A stretch of DNA of 64,000 nt from Maylandia zebra (taxonomy: Eukaryota; Chordata; Actinopteri; Cichliformes; Cichlidae): the NCBI RefSeq assembly GCF_041146795.1, contig NC_135176.1, forward strand, positions 34,504,531-34,568,530. The letters run 5' to 3'. Below the pieces are notes generated by a model. It was not told where the DNA came from. It saw only the letters and a program-made list of their open reading frames with translations, and made no database searches. Positions within the stretch are counted from its first letter, which is position 1. The number at the start of each line of letters is the position of its first letter. Shown here one piece after another: positions 47,836-58,844 of this stretch. The position numbers and the translations under genes are program-made.

Positions 47836-48482
47836 CAGTGATGGGAATAATGGCGTTACAAGTAACAGCGTTACCAACGGCGTTACTTTTTTCAGTAACG
47901 AGTAATCTAACTAATTACTATTCCTATCGTTACAACACCGTTACCGTTACTAACAAGAAAATGCGGTTGCGTTACCGTTTTTCAACAGACGGCTGAAGCT
48001 GTGTTCAGCTCACTGCAGCTTATATCAGCTGCAGGAAGTAGCTGTAAGAATCAGGACGCTGCAGCTTTAAGCAGCTGCGCTCCTGCGGACGGTAACCATC
48101 ACTTTCTGGCACAACAGCTGGAGCTCAGGGGGCAAAACAATCGCACGAGTGCTGCTGTTTGACTGAGGAAGAATAAAGGAGTCGTGGTCAATCACATGAC
48201 CACTTACAGACAAAGCAACAAGGTGACATATACCAGTTTATAAACTGTGTTGATCGGACACATAACACCAGAGTCATGATAAACAATATACACGAGTGTT
48301 TTTTCCTCAATAGTTTCACGTTTACTGTCTAAGGACAGCGAGACCGCTCTGCTTATGAGCAAACAAAAAAAAGTCAAAAATAAAACAGCTCGTTCATGTT
48401 GGTGGAAAAATGCACCATGTTGACCAATCAAAAAATTATATGGCAACATGACATTTGGTTGTTTAGGAAGAGGCGGAAGTTT

Positions 48483-48519
<37 letters not shown>

Positions 48520-49328
48520 GATGTGAGAGATTTGTGACGTTTAGCGTGTTTGGAGTGTGTAGTTAATGTGTTGTCTTGTGTAGTTAGTGTGTTTAGTGTG
48601 TAGTTAGTGTGTTGTGGACAGTTTTGTGTTGTGTGTCAGAACAATGAGGCGACTGCTGTCTCCAGGTAGAAACAGCAGTGACACACCTGCTGCTGTCAGA
48701 CCTGCAGGTATCAGGCTGTGATGTTCTCCTTTATAGTGGACAGAAATTATTTTTTTGGAGTGGGAGAAATAATTTGTGGCATCTTGTTGTTGAAGAACAG
48801 CTGATTGTTCTGTAAATAGTTTGAAATGGTTATTTAAAAAAGAGTAAAGGTTAAATGGATGCAAATAACTTTGTTGTTTGCAAAACGTGTGCATATAAAT
48901 TAAAATTGACGATTTATATTTGCATCTAAAGTTATGAAATATGGTCATTAAACATGTTTGTGGTTGTTACAGTAAAACTATAACTTTTTTGATTTTATGT
49001 TTTTTGTCTGATTTTAGATCAGTTGTGTTAATACAGTTTGTCAAAATGAAAACATGACTGTAAATTCAGACACGTGAGGCTGTGCTGAAAACAATGAGAC
49101 CAAACAAGGTAAAATGTGGAGGAAACATCAAAAGTAGGTAAAAATGGCCGATTATACCCGGGACCCCAGAGGGTTAAATGTTTTTTTTCTAAGTAACGCA
49201 ATAGTTACTTTTCAAGTAATTAATTACTTTTAGAATCTTGTGACTCAGTTACTAACTCAGTTACTTTTTTGAAGAAGTAACTAGTAACTATAATTAATTA
49301 CTTTTTCAAAGTAACTTGCCCAACACTG
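47836..49328. mobile_element. hAT transposon (CAGTG ends), non-autonomous
   Basis: Left end CAGTGATGGGAATAATGGCG; right end, inverted, CAGTGTTGGGCAAGTTACTT. Both continue into GTTAC/GTAAC-rich subterminal repeats. Flanks are CTGATTTC (47,828-47,835) and CTGATTTT (49,329-49,336), an 8-bp TSD with one mismatch. No transposase frame is evident. A (GA)n run lies at 48,488-48,514. Confidence 0.75.
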
Positions 49329-49396
49329 CTGATTTTACACTGAGGTCCAGCGCTGTAAACTTGCAACTGCTGAAGCAAATGAAATCTTTTAAACGA

Positions 49397-50732
49397 AGGA
49401 TCAATCAACCAATTATATCAAAATTAAATGGGAGACGGAGGCTAAAACCAACATATCAGAGGACAGTTGGTTAAATATATGCAGGACACAGATGGAAACT
49501 ACTAGCTCAGGTTATTGGAGGGAATTCACGTGGAAAAATTTTATTAGGTGTTTTTATAAAACCCAAAATAAAATACAAACAAAAAGGTCAACTGACAGAT
49601 GGACACTGCTGGAGAAACTGTGGGGAAAACATGGCAGATCATTTCCATATATTTTGGAAAAGCCCAATAATCCTGTCATACTGGAGTGAATTGGTCGAAT
49701 CAATTTACTTGGTGACTGGTCTCAAACTAAATTTGGATTTTTGTACTGTGTACTTGGGCGATATCCCATCAGCAGCCTCCTTAAAAGACAAACACTTGAT
49801 AAACATCCTGTTGGGAGCTGGCTGGAGAAAGAGCCCCCAACAAAGAAAGATTGGATAGGAATAATGGAGGAAATATATAGAATGGAAAAACTTCCTTTTT
49901 TTTTAACCTCAAAATGGACCAATTTCATAAAAACTGGAGGAAGTGGGAGAAATTTGTTGAAGGTGGTAACGTGGGATGAGATCTTCACGCAACTACTGGA
50001 AGAAGGAAGGTCTGCTAAGGACGTTTTATTTTATTTATTTTATTTATTTTAAGGTCGTTTTTAAAAGAGACTGGAAATACCCTTCCGAATATGATCAGGG
50101 ATGGACTGTAAAGTGCTGAGTGGACAGTAGTAAAAACCTAACGACATGGGACCTGTAAAGAGGTGGAGGGGAGCTCCCCCAGACCGAGCAGATCTGCGGA
50201 TTTCACTGAGCCACTATGTTATTGTTAGTGCGTAGTATCTTTGTTTGTTTGGTTGGTTTTTTGTTTTGTTATTTTTGGGGGTTTTTGTTTGTGTGTATTG
50301 CTAAATTAAAGTACCTTTTTATAAAAGAGCTTATGAGGTTCTCAGTGGCAGAATATAATCTGCAATAAGATGTTATTTTTTAGCAAAGCCAAAGGAAAAT
50401 AAGAAGGTACAACCTGCACAGAAATGAACATTTGTGAGATATATAATGAATTTTGATTTTACAAACTTTTCCCTTCCTATTTTTTTTGTTATCATATCAA
50501 AGCTGAATGATACAGGGCTGGCGGTCCATAAAGATGACAGAGGCTCAAATTTTGTATCTCTATATGTAATCATGGGAAAAGAGGGATTTGTGTTTGGTCT
50601 AAACACACCATGAGAGTGAAGCGATGATCATGAGTTGTTTGTTTGGTTTTTTTTACTGTTTTTGTTTTTGTTTTCATGTGGATGACTGTCATAATTACAA
50701 AACTTTCAATAAAAAAAAAAATTTAAAAAAAA
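49397..50732 (+). mobile_element. L1-clade LINE, 5'-truncated insertion
   Basis: Carries the C-terminal end of an L1-type ORF2 (CWRNCGENMADHFHIFW, then ILLGAGWRKSP) with several stops, and a 3' UTR ending in an A-rich tail. The 15-bp duplication AAATCTTTTAAACGA flanks it (49,382-49,396 and 50,733-50,747), the signature of target-primed reverse transcription. It lies just beyond the hAT in the GIMAP C/D intergenic region. Confidence 0.85.
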
Positions 50733-50999
50733 AAATCTTTTAAACGACACGTTTCTCGTGTTCTTCCTCAAGAGAACAAAACTGAACACGTCACTTTGCT
50801 TCGGAATGAAGCAACAACGAAACCGCTGCCAGATCCCAAATATGAATAGACCGTAATGCTCAGGCAGAAAACCTCAGGCCTGTTATAAGAGCTCAGGCGC
50901 CAGAGTCACCTCCATCTACTCTGGGAAACTGTTGGTTACATTAGTATAGTACAGGTTATATAGATGTTGAGGGTCTGTTTGATAACCAGACTCATTTAT

Positions 51000-51377
51000 T
51001 ATCATGTTACTAAATATTTAGGCTGTGACATCACTGTGTAACCAGCCAATGACAGTTTCTCTCTGGAATCTGCCCTGCAGCATCTAAGCGTTGTTGTGAC
51101 AGCAGGAATGTTGTTGCATGCAGTAGAATTAAAACCAGGAACTCATTTTTGATTCACAGCCAGGGTTGAATATCCCCTAACAGTGACACATTGGGACTGC
51201 AGGTTATTCACACTGTGGCTGTGTGGTTGGTGAACCAATGAAAGCTCTCTTCTGTCTGCAGTCTGCCCTGCAGCAACTTTAACAAGTGCCTTAAAGTGAC
51301 GGCGTCCTCGGTGTACAGCACAGAGCAGCAGCAGGAAGGTGTCGGTGCAAAGCTTTGTAATCCTGAGCAGCACAAAC
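51000..51377 (+). promoter_or_regulatory. GIMAP D promoter region
   Basis: Shares with the C promoter (inverted) the blocks CTGTGACATCACTGTGTAAC, GCCAATGACAG and CTGCCCTGCAGCATCT. A CTGCCCTGCAGCAACTTTAA block recurs at 51,266. The TTAAAG box near 51,291 is weaker than in A-C. TCCTGAGCAGCAC precedes the ATG. Confidence 0.55.
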
Positions 51378-51396
51378 ATGGCCGGCACCAATGCTC
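51378..51396 (+). CDS. gimap: GIMAP D, 19-nt first coding exon
   Basis: ATGGCCGGCACCAATGCTC then GTAAGT; encodes MAGTNA plus one base. It splices to 58,845 across a 7.4-kb intron holding two hAT elements, a third hAT fragment and the 2.9-kb minisatellite. Confidence 0.82.
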
Positions 51397-51537
51397 GTAA
51401 GTACATTTAAAACTTTTCATTTACTGTTTAGACCAACTTTCTATCATAAAATACAATCTAGATGAAAAGTAAAAAAACAAACAAACCAAGAGCTACATGT
51501 TAAACTGAACTGTGATTGGTTATTTCTGTGTCCTGTG

Positions 51538-52606
51538 TAGGGCTGGGTATCGTCACTGATTTCTAGAATCGATTCAATTCCGATTCACAAGGTCCCGAAT
51601 CGATTCGATCCACGATTCGATTTAATTTGATTCGATTTGAATCTGGGAAATTTTGACAGTCAGAAATATAATTCAGATCAGCACATTTACATATTTTTGT
51701 ATCTATAAAAAGGAAGCTGTGATAAGACTTTATCACAGGTGTGAGCGTCACAGCGAGGCCTTTGTGTCAAAGTAGCTGAAGATAAAACAGAAAAACATGA
51801 AGGTGATTTTCCTGTTCTGGATTTTATAAAAATATTCTGCAGTACATCAAAAACGAAAGAAAACCATTAATCAGCATATGAACATTACCTCTGAAGTTAC
51901 AGTGGTTTTATTACAGACACAGCATTTTGCATTTTGTATAATTTTAAAAAGTTTAAATTTGTTCAGTATTGAACGGCAGAAATTAGGTTTTCTTTTCGGA
52001 AGAATGTAAAAAAAAACAAAACAGCGGCCGACAGCCTGTAAACAACGGTAGACTTGTGCGTAACAAGCAAGCGAATAATGAAGAAAAGGAAACTGTTCTT
52101 GAAGTACAGAGAGAGAGAGAGAGAGCTGTGCATCGCGGTGGAAGCAAAACAGTAAAAGTCAGAGTGAATTCATGACGATGTTCATGTGAAGCGTAGTTTG
52201 GATCTTCTTTTGCTGCTGGTTCGGTCAATATTGTTTGGAGAGACATCAAACTAACAGCTTTAGAATCAGCGCATAAAGGGCGTGCACACAAAGCGCCGAC
52301 AGATCAGAATCAGCAGCTGTCGGCTTTCAGCCCCGACTGTGAGAAAGGCGACATCTCACTGATTCTGATCCGCGGGTCGCGCTGTGTGTCTAAGTCTTTG
52401 TGCAGAATCCGTGTTCCTGCTCTCATTTACTGTCTTAGCTGTTTGGTGGTTGTTGAAATTTTGTGAGATGTCACCAGAGATTCTGGCATTTCGGGCAAAA
52501 TAAATTTATATTAAAAAATCGATTCAGGATTTTAATGAATCGATTTTACGTTATCCAAGCCAGAATCGATTTTAATCGATGAATCGATTATAAAAACCCG
52601 GCCCTA
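51538..52606. mobile_element. Non-autonomous hAT transposon in GIMAP D intron
   Basis: Ends TAGGGCTGGGTATCG and CCCGGCCCTA, flanked by the 8-bp TSD GTCCTGTG (51,530-51,537 and 52,607-52,614). The paralogous intron of GIMAP C has the uninterrupted target (TTCTGTGTCCTGTGTC, minus strand near 47,118-47,133), which confirms the insertion. Subterminal ATCGATTC/GAATCGAT words are dense. No transposase is readable. Confidence 0.85.
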
Positions 52607-52614
52607 GTCCTGTG

Positions 52615-53192
52615 TGACAGCACGGACACGCCGTCGGGGCTAAAAGCTGACAGCTCACTGACTCTGATGCTGCAGGTTTCATCAATCTGACCAACATTCA
52701 CTGAAGCAGCAGCAAAAGAGGATGATGATAAACATCATCACTCTCACTCTGACTTTGGCTGTTTTGCTTCCACCACGATAAAATCCCACTTCCTGCACGG
52801 CTCTGTCTCTGTACTCACAGACCAGTCTACCATCAAATCTCTGTTTTCTGCATTATTCTCTGCTCATTATGCACCAGTCTGCTGTTGTGTTCGTGTTGAT
52901 TCATGGTTTGCTTCAGTTTTTGTTCTACTGCAGAATATTTTAAGGTTATTTGCTATAAGAAGCCAGAACATCTGCTTCATGTGTGTCTGTTTGATCCTCA
53001 GTTACTTTGACACAAAGGCCTCTGCTGTGGCGCTCACACCTCTGATGAAGTCTCACAGTGTCAGCTTCGGTTTAATATATGGATATTAAATATGGATAAG
53101 TGCTGATAAATGAATAAATAAGATGTTTCTGACCGCCTGAGTCTGAATTCAATCAAATTGAACGCAGAAGTCGACGTCGATAGCCAGCCCTA
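52615..53192 (-). mobile_element. Second hAT copy of the same family, truncated and inverted
   Basis: Ends at 53,192 with the complement of TAGGGCTGGCTATCGACG. Its interior matches that of the hAT at 51,538-52,606 in the opposite direction. The other TIR is absent. It is duplicated at 37,602-38,187. Confidence 0.6.
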
Positions 53193-53841
53193 CCACGCAG
53201 AGCTGGAAACAGATTTATTTTACACAGTCTGCAGGAAAACAAAGGCTTTGATTGTTCCTGCTGAGAAAACCTGTGGTTGGTGTCAGACCTGACAATATGA
53301 AGTTACAGGTGTTCATATTGAAAGGTCACAACCCAACAATGAGCAGCTGTTGGTGTTCTGACATGAAGAAACCACACACAGACAGTAAAGTACAAACTCT
53401 ACTGTTTTTACTGATCGACGCTCACTGCGGTCCACAGCCTTTACCTGATGAGTGAAACTGAGCTCAGGTGAAATCTTTTGATCCTGTTCAGCCAGTTCGA
53501 CTGTCGGTTCCTGTAAGCTCGGAGCAAGCTTCCTGCATTCCCTGGAGTTTTACAGGAAAGCAGAAAATACTCCAGATACCTCAGAAGCCACAGCTCTGCA
53601 TTGATGTCGTTCTTCAGCTGAATACGTTTGAGGTTCTGTTTTGGTTCTCAGTGAGGAAGAGCGTTTAGAGGAGCCCTTTCAGATGCTTTCCTTTTTAACC
53701 GAAACACACTGTGGGTTTTTCCCACCTTGGTATTTATATGCCCCGCCCACAGTAGTCTTACCTGTGTCTTCTTCCACAAGTTGTCCCCACATGTCCAGTC
53801 AGTTCATCGCTCCCACACTTCAATTTTATTTATATAAATTC

Positions 53842-56729
53842 CTGTGTGTGGTGATGTCACCTCTCTCCTTCCTGTGTGTGGTGATGTCACCTCTCTCCTT
53901 CCTGTGTGTGGTGATGTCACGTCTCCCCTTCCTGTGTGTCGTGATGTCACCTCTCCCCTTCCTGTGTGTGGTGATGTCACCTCTCTCCTTCCTGTGTGTG
54001 GTGATGTCACCTCTCTCCTTCCTGTGTGTGGTGATGTCACCTCTCTCCTTCCTGTGTGTGGTGATGTCACCTCTCTCACGTCTCTCCTTCCTGTGTGTGG
54101 TGATGTCACCTCTCTCCTTCCTGTGTGTCGTGATGTCACCTCTCCCCTTCCTGTGTGTGGTGATGTCACCTCTCTCCTTCCTGTGTGTGGTGATGTCACC
54201 TCTCTCCTTCCTGTGTGTGGTGATGTCACCTCTCTCCTTCCTGTGTGTGGTGATGTCACCTCTCTCCTTCCTGTGAGTGGTGATGTCACCTCTCCCCTTC
54301 CTGTGTGTGGTGATGTCACCTCTCCCCTTCCTGTGTGTGGTGATGTCACGTCTCTCCTTCCTGTGTGTGGTGATGTCACCTCTCTCACGTCTCTCCTTCC
54401 TGTGTGTGGTGATGTCACCTCTCTCCTTCCTGTGTGTGGTGATGTCACCTCTCCCCTTCCTGTGTGTGGTGATGTCACCTCTCTCCTTCCTGTGTGTGGT
54501 GATGTCACCTCTCCCCTTCCTGTGTGTGGTGATGTCACGTCTCTCCTTCCTGTGTGTCGTGATGTCACGTCTCCCCTTCCTGTGTGTGGTGATGTCACGT
54601 CTCCCCTTCCTGTGTGTGGTGATGTCACGTCTCCCCTTCCTGTGTGTGGTGATGTCACGTCTCCCCTTCCTGTGTGTCGTGATGTCACCTCTCTCCTTCC
54701 TGTGTGTGGTGATGTCACCTCTCCCCTTCCTGTGTGTGGTGATGTCACCTCTCCCCTTCCTGTGTGTCGTGATGTCACGTCTCCCCTTCCTGTGTGTCGT
54801 GATGTCACCTCTCCCCTTCCTGTGTGTCTTGATGTCACGTCTCTCCTTCCTGTGTGTGGTGATGTCACCTCTCTCCTTCCTGTGTGTGGTGATGTCACCT
54901 CTCTCCTTCCTGTGTGTCGTGATGTCACGTCTCCCCTTCCTGTGTGTCGTGATGTCACCTCTCTCACGTCTCTCCTTCCTGTGTGTGGTGATGTCACCTC
55001 TCCCCTTCCTGTGTGTCTTGATGTCACGTCTCTCCTTCCTGTGTGTGGTGATGTCACCTCTCTCCTTCCTGTGTGTGGTGATGTCACGTCTCCCCTTCCT
55101 GTGTGTCGTGATGTCACGTCTCCCCTTCCTGTGTGTGGTGATGTCACGTCTCCCCTTCCTGTGTGTGGTGATGTCACCTCTCTCACGTCTCTCCTTCCTG
55201 TGTGTGGTGATGTCACCTCTCCCCTTCCTGTGTGTGGTGATGTCACGTCTCTCCTTCCTGTGTGTGGTGATGTCACGTCTCCCCTTCCTGTTTGTCGTGA
55301 TGTCACGTCTCCCCTTCCTGTGTGTGGTGATGTCACCTCTCCCCTTCCTGTGTGTCGTGATGTCACCTCTCCCCTTCCTGTGTGTGGTGATGTCACGTCT
55401 CCCCTTCCTGTGTGTGGTGATGTCACCTCTCCCCTTCCTGTGTGTCGTGATGTCACGTCTCCCCTTCCTGTGTGTGGTGATGTCACGTCTCCCCTTCCTG
55501 TGTGTCGTGATGTCACCTCTCTCACGTCTCTCCTTCCTGTGTGTGGTGATGTCACGTCTCTCCTTCCTGTGTGTGGTGATGTCACGTCTCTCCTTCCTGT
55601 GTGTGGTGATGTCACCTCTCCCCTTCCTGTGTGTCGTGATGTCACGTCTCTCACGTCTCCCCTTCCTGTGTGTCGTGATGTCACGTCTCTCCTTCCTGTG
55701 TGTCGTGATGTCACCTCTCTCACGTCTCTCCTTCCTGTGTGTGGTGATGTCACGTCTCTCCTTCCTGTGTGTGGTGATGTCACCTCTCTCCTTCCTGTGT
55801 GTGGTGATGTCACCTCTCCCCTTCCTGTGTGTCGTGATGTCACCTCTCTCCTTCCTGTGTGTGGTGATGTCACCTCTCCCCTTCCTGTGTGTCGTGATGT
55901 CACGTCTCCCCTTCCTGTGTGTGGTGATGTCACCTCTCCCCTTCCTGTGTGTGGTGATGTCACCTCTCTCACGTCTCCCCTTCCTGTGTGTCTTGATGTC
56001 ACGTCTCTCCTTCCTGTGTGTGGTGATGTCACGTCTCCCCTTCCTGTGTGTCTTGATGTCACGTCTCTCCTTCCTGTGTGTGGTGATGTCACCTCTCTCC
56101 TTCCTGTGTGTGGTGATGTCACGTCTCCCCTTCCTGTGTGTCTTGATGTCACGTCTCTCCTTCCTGTGTGTGGTGATGTCACGTCTCCCCTTCCTGTGTG
56201 TCTTGATGTCACGTCTCCCCTTCCTGTGTGTGGTGATGTCACGTCTCCCCTTCCTGTGTGTGGTGCTGTCACCTCTCCCCTTCCTGTGTGTGGTGATGTC
56301 ACGTCTCCCCTTCCTGTGTGTGGTGATGTCACGTCTCTCACGTCTCCCCTTCCTGTGTGTCGTGATGTCACGTCTCCCCTTCCTGTGTGTCTTGATGTCA
56401 CGTCTCTCCTTCCTGTGTGTGGTGATGTCACCTCTCTCCTTCCTGTGTGTGGTGATGTCACGTCTCCCCTTCCTGTGTGTCTTGATGTCACGTCTCTCCT
56501 TCCTGTGTGTGGTGATGTCACGTCTCCCCTTCCTGTGTGTCTTGATGTCACGTCTCCCCTTCCTGTGTGTGGTGATGTCACGTCTCCCCTTCCTGTGTGT
56601 GGTGCTGTCACCTCTCCCCTTCCTGTGTGTGGTGATGTCACGTCTCCCCTTCCTGTGTGTGGTGATGTCACGTCTCTCACGTCTCCCCTTCCTGTGTGTC
56701 GTGATGTCACGTCTCCCCTTCCTGTGTGT
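53842..56729. repeat. 2.9-kb minisatellite, 30/39-bp units, in GIMAP D intron 1
   Basis: About 95 head-to-tail units built on CTTCCTGTGTGTGG plus TGATGTCACCTCTCTC (30 bp). Roughly ten units carry a 9-bp insertion (TCACGTCTC) and are 39 bp. Variants are few: GG, CG or CT before TGATGTCA; ACC or ACG after it; CTCTC or CCCTC. The last part shows an 11-unit higher-order repeat of 339 bp (the rare GGTGCTGTC unit recurs at 56,262 and 56,601). Unit lengths are multiples of three, so long open frames run on both strands; these are not genes. Each unit contains an ETS-like CTTCCTGT, many a RUNX-like TGTGGT, and almost all a CRE-like TGATGTCA. Confidence 0.97.
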
Positions 56730-56734
56730 TGTTC

Positions 56735-57180
56735 CACAGCTTCCCTGTCGGTCATGTCCTCTCTCTCGTGCTCCCTCGCTCCCTCTCATCTGTGTTTCCT
56801 CCTGTGTCCAGCTCATGTGTCAGTCTACGTCTGAGTTTTTCCTGTTGTATTTTGACAGTCTTGTGTCTCCATGTTCAGTGTGTTTAGTTTTGCTTCCCCC
56901 GTGGCGTCACGTGCATTTGTATCAGCTGTGTTCCTCACTGCGCTTCTGTGTATTTAGTTCACCAGTCTTCCTTTCTCCTTTCTCCTACCCGTGTCTGGTC
57001 ACCTCATGATGTTCATGGTCTGTAGTTCTTTGATACTTAGATCTTTACTTAGTTTTTCCCAAGTTTAGGTTTAAGTTTATTTCATTTTCGTGTTACTTTG
57101 CCTTTGTTTCTCATGTTTTTCCAGCCTCCAATAAACGGCTTGTATTTGATTGAACCTGCTTCCTGCCTCGAGCGTCTGTG
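56735..57180 (+). repeat. LTR-like repeat similar to 11.4-11.8 kb
   Basis: Pyrimidine-rich sequence with TTTTGCTTCCCCC, CTGTGTATTTAG and CCTCCAATAAACGGCTTG, probably the LTR or 3' end of a retroelement. Boundaries and TSD were not found. Confidence 0.4.
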
Positions 57181-57379
57181 TTTGGGTCCTCTTAAATAAA
57201 CCCAAGGTTTCCCTCTGCATGTGACCAACAGTGATGGGAGACGGAGCTTATGCTGAACAGCGATTGTGGAAAGTTTCTATACTTAAAATAAGGAAATAAC
57301 GAGATGTGTGATTAAGATTTTAATATCCCGAACAGTGTAAAATCTTTTCAGCCAATTAACCTACAATAAATCAGAGAAA

Positions 57380-57540
57380 CCCCAACAATCATGTGACCCC
57401 CTATAAGCAAGCACTATGAGCAACAGTAGGAAGGAAAAACTCCCTTTTAACAGGAAGAAACCTCCAGCAGAACCAGCTCAGGGAGGGACGGGGCCATCCT
57501 GAGTGAGGGGAGAGAGCGGGACACTGACACGCTGCTGGAG
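57380..57540. repeat. Interspersed repeat fragment
   Basis: GGAAGGAAAAACTCCCTTTT, AGAAACCTCCAGCAGAACCA and GCTCAGGGAGGGACGG form a block I recognise as very common in teleost genomes; family not named. Confidence 0.45.
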
Positions 57541-57543
57541 AGC

Positions 57544-57773
57544 GCCTGTGTGATGACCTGTATGATGACCTGTGTGATGACCTGTATGATGACCTGTGTA
57601 ATGACCTGTGTGATGACCTGTGTAATGACCTGTGTGATGACCTGTGTAATGACCTGTGTAATGACCTGTGTAATGACCTGTGTAATGACCTGTGTGATGA
57701 CCTGTGTAATGACCTGTGTGATGATCTGTGTAATGACCTGTGTAATGACCTGTGTGATGACCTGTGTAATGAC
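57544..57773. repeat. 12-bp tandem repeat, left part
   Basis: About 19 copies of ATGACCTGTGTR, interrupted at 57,774 by a hAT and continued at 58,762-58,810. Confidence 0.95.
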
Positions 57774-58761
57774 TAGGGATGGGTATCGTTTAGGTTTTAT
57801 CCGATACAGGTGCCAAATCAGTACTTTTGAAACGGTGCCGGTACTTAAACGGTTCTCAAACCGGTGCTTAAAGAATGGAGAACACAAATTGGTCCAAAAA
57901 CCTCTCATTTTCAGCTGGTTTTTTGTAAAAAGATAACAATGTTAGCCTTTTCTGCAGCTATGGGGCATATATGGCATCACTCTTGGCTGGAAGCAGTGCT
58001 TAAACAATGGAAAAAACACAAACTTTGTCCAAAAACCTCTCATGTTTAACTGTTTTCCACTTTTTCTTTGGTCATTTTAGCCTTTTTGGCCAGGGTGAAG
58101 GGAGTATCTGCCATCAAACAAGAGGACAGCCGCATGTAGCTATGATGATGTTTGCTAGTTCACCTTACATGCATTAATGTAATAACGTGGTTAGCCTACT
58201 CAACGTAAATTACACACGAACAACATTAAGCTACTCACGCAGAGAAGAACGGCTGCTGCTGCCGTCATCATTTCTGCTACACTGGCAGAGCTAGAGGCCA
58301 GGACTCTCCTCTTCAGGTTTTTGGGGGATGTTGCTCCGGGTCCGATAACAGGCAACCCACCCACAGTAGATGTGCTTGTTGTGAGTTCTCGCAGCAAGCT
58401 ATCATACGGCGCATTTCTGGGCTTTTAAAAAAAACACTATGCGTCGCCAGGTGTTTCATCGGATTTGAGGAGTTACCTCCTTTGACAGTATCACAGTATC
58501 AGCTTACAGCACTTGTTGCTGCTGAGTTTGCATCTTTTGCTGTGAAGTACAGCCAGACTTTGACCGCTTCGCCTTGGGCATTTTTAATCTCTAGCTCTGC
58601 TCTAAAAGAACGTACGTACCTGGCCCCGCCTACTATCCTCGGAAACGTAAAATGATTGGCTAGAAGTGTATCACAGCTCAGGAAAAAAAGCACCGAAATG
58701 TGCGCTGCTTTTTGGTTTGGTTACTACCGTTTATGTCACCGGACACCGGTACCCATCCCTA
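57774..58761. mobile_element. Non-autonomous hAT inside the 12-bp repeat
   Basis: Ends TAGGGATGGGTATCG and CCGGTACCCATCCCTA form imperfect inverted repeats, and the flanks are GTAATGAC (57,766-57,773 and 58,762-58,769). The TSD alone is weak evidence, because the target is itself a tandem repeat containing that word; the TIRs carry the call. CGGTGCCGG/CCGGT subterminal words occur at both ends. Two short minus-strand frames inside show no transposase domain. Confidence 0.75.
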
Positions 58762-58810
58762 GTAATGACTTGTGTAATGACCTGTGTGATGACCTGTGTG
58801 ATGACCTGGG
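58762..58810. repeat. 12-bp tandem repeat, right part
   Basis: About four copies of ATGACCTGTGTR, the continuation of 57,544-57,773. It ends ~35 bp upstream of the GIMAP D splice acceptor. Confidence 0.95.
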
Positions 58811-58844
58811 AGTCCCACTAACGCTGTCTGTTTATGTTCTCCAG

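Noticed and set aside
53842..56729. CRISPR-like array of ~30-bp repeats
   Set aside because: There are no unique spacers between units and the context is vertebrate genomic DNA; it is a minisatellite.
53804..57009. Open frames of 910-996 codons on both strands
   Set aside because: They are produced by the 30/39-bp minisatellite, whose unit sizes are multiples of three. They exist in several overlapping registers with no domain beyond the repeat, so they are not counted as genes.
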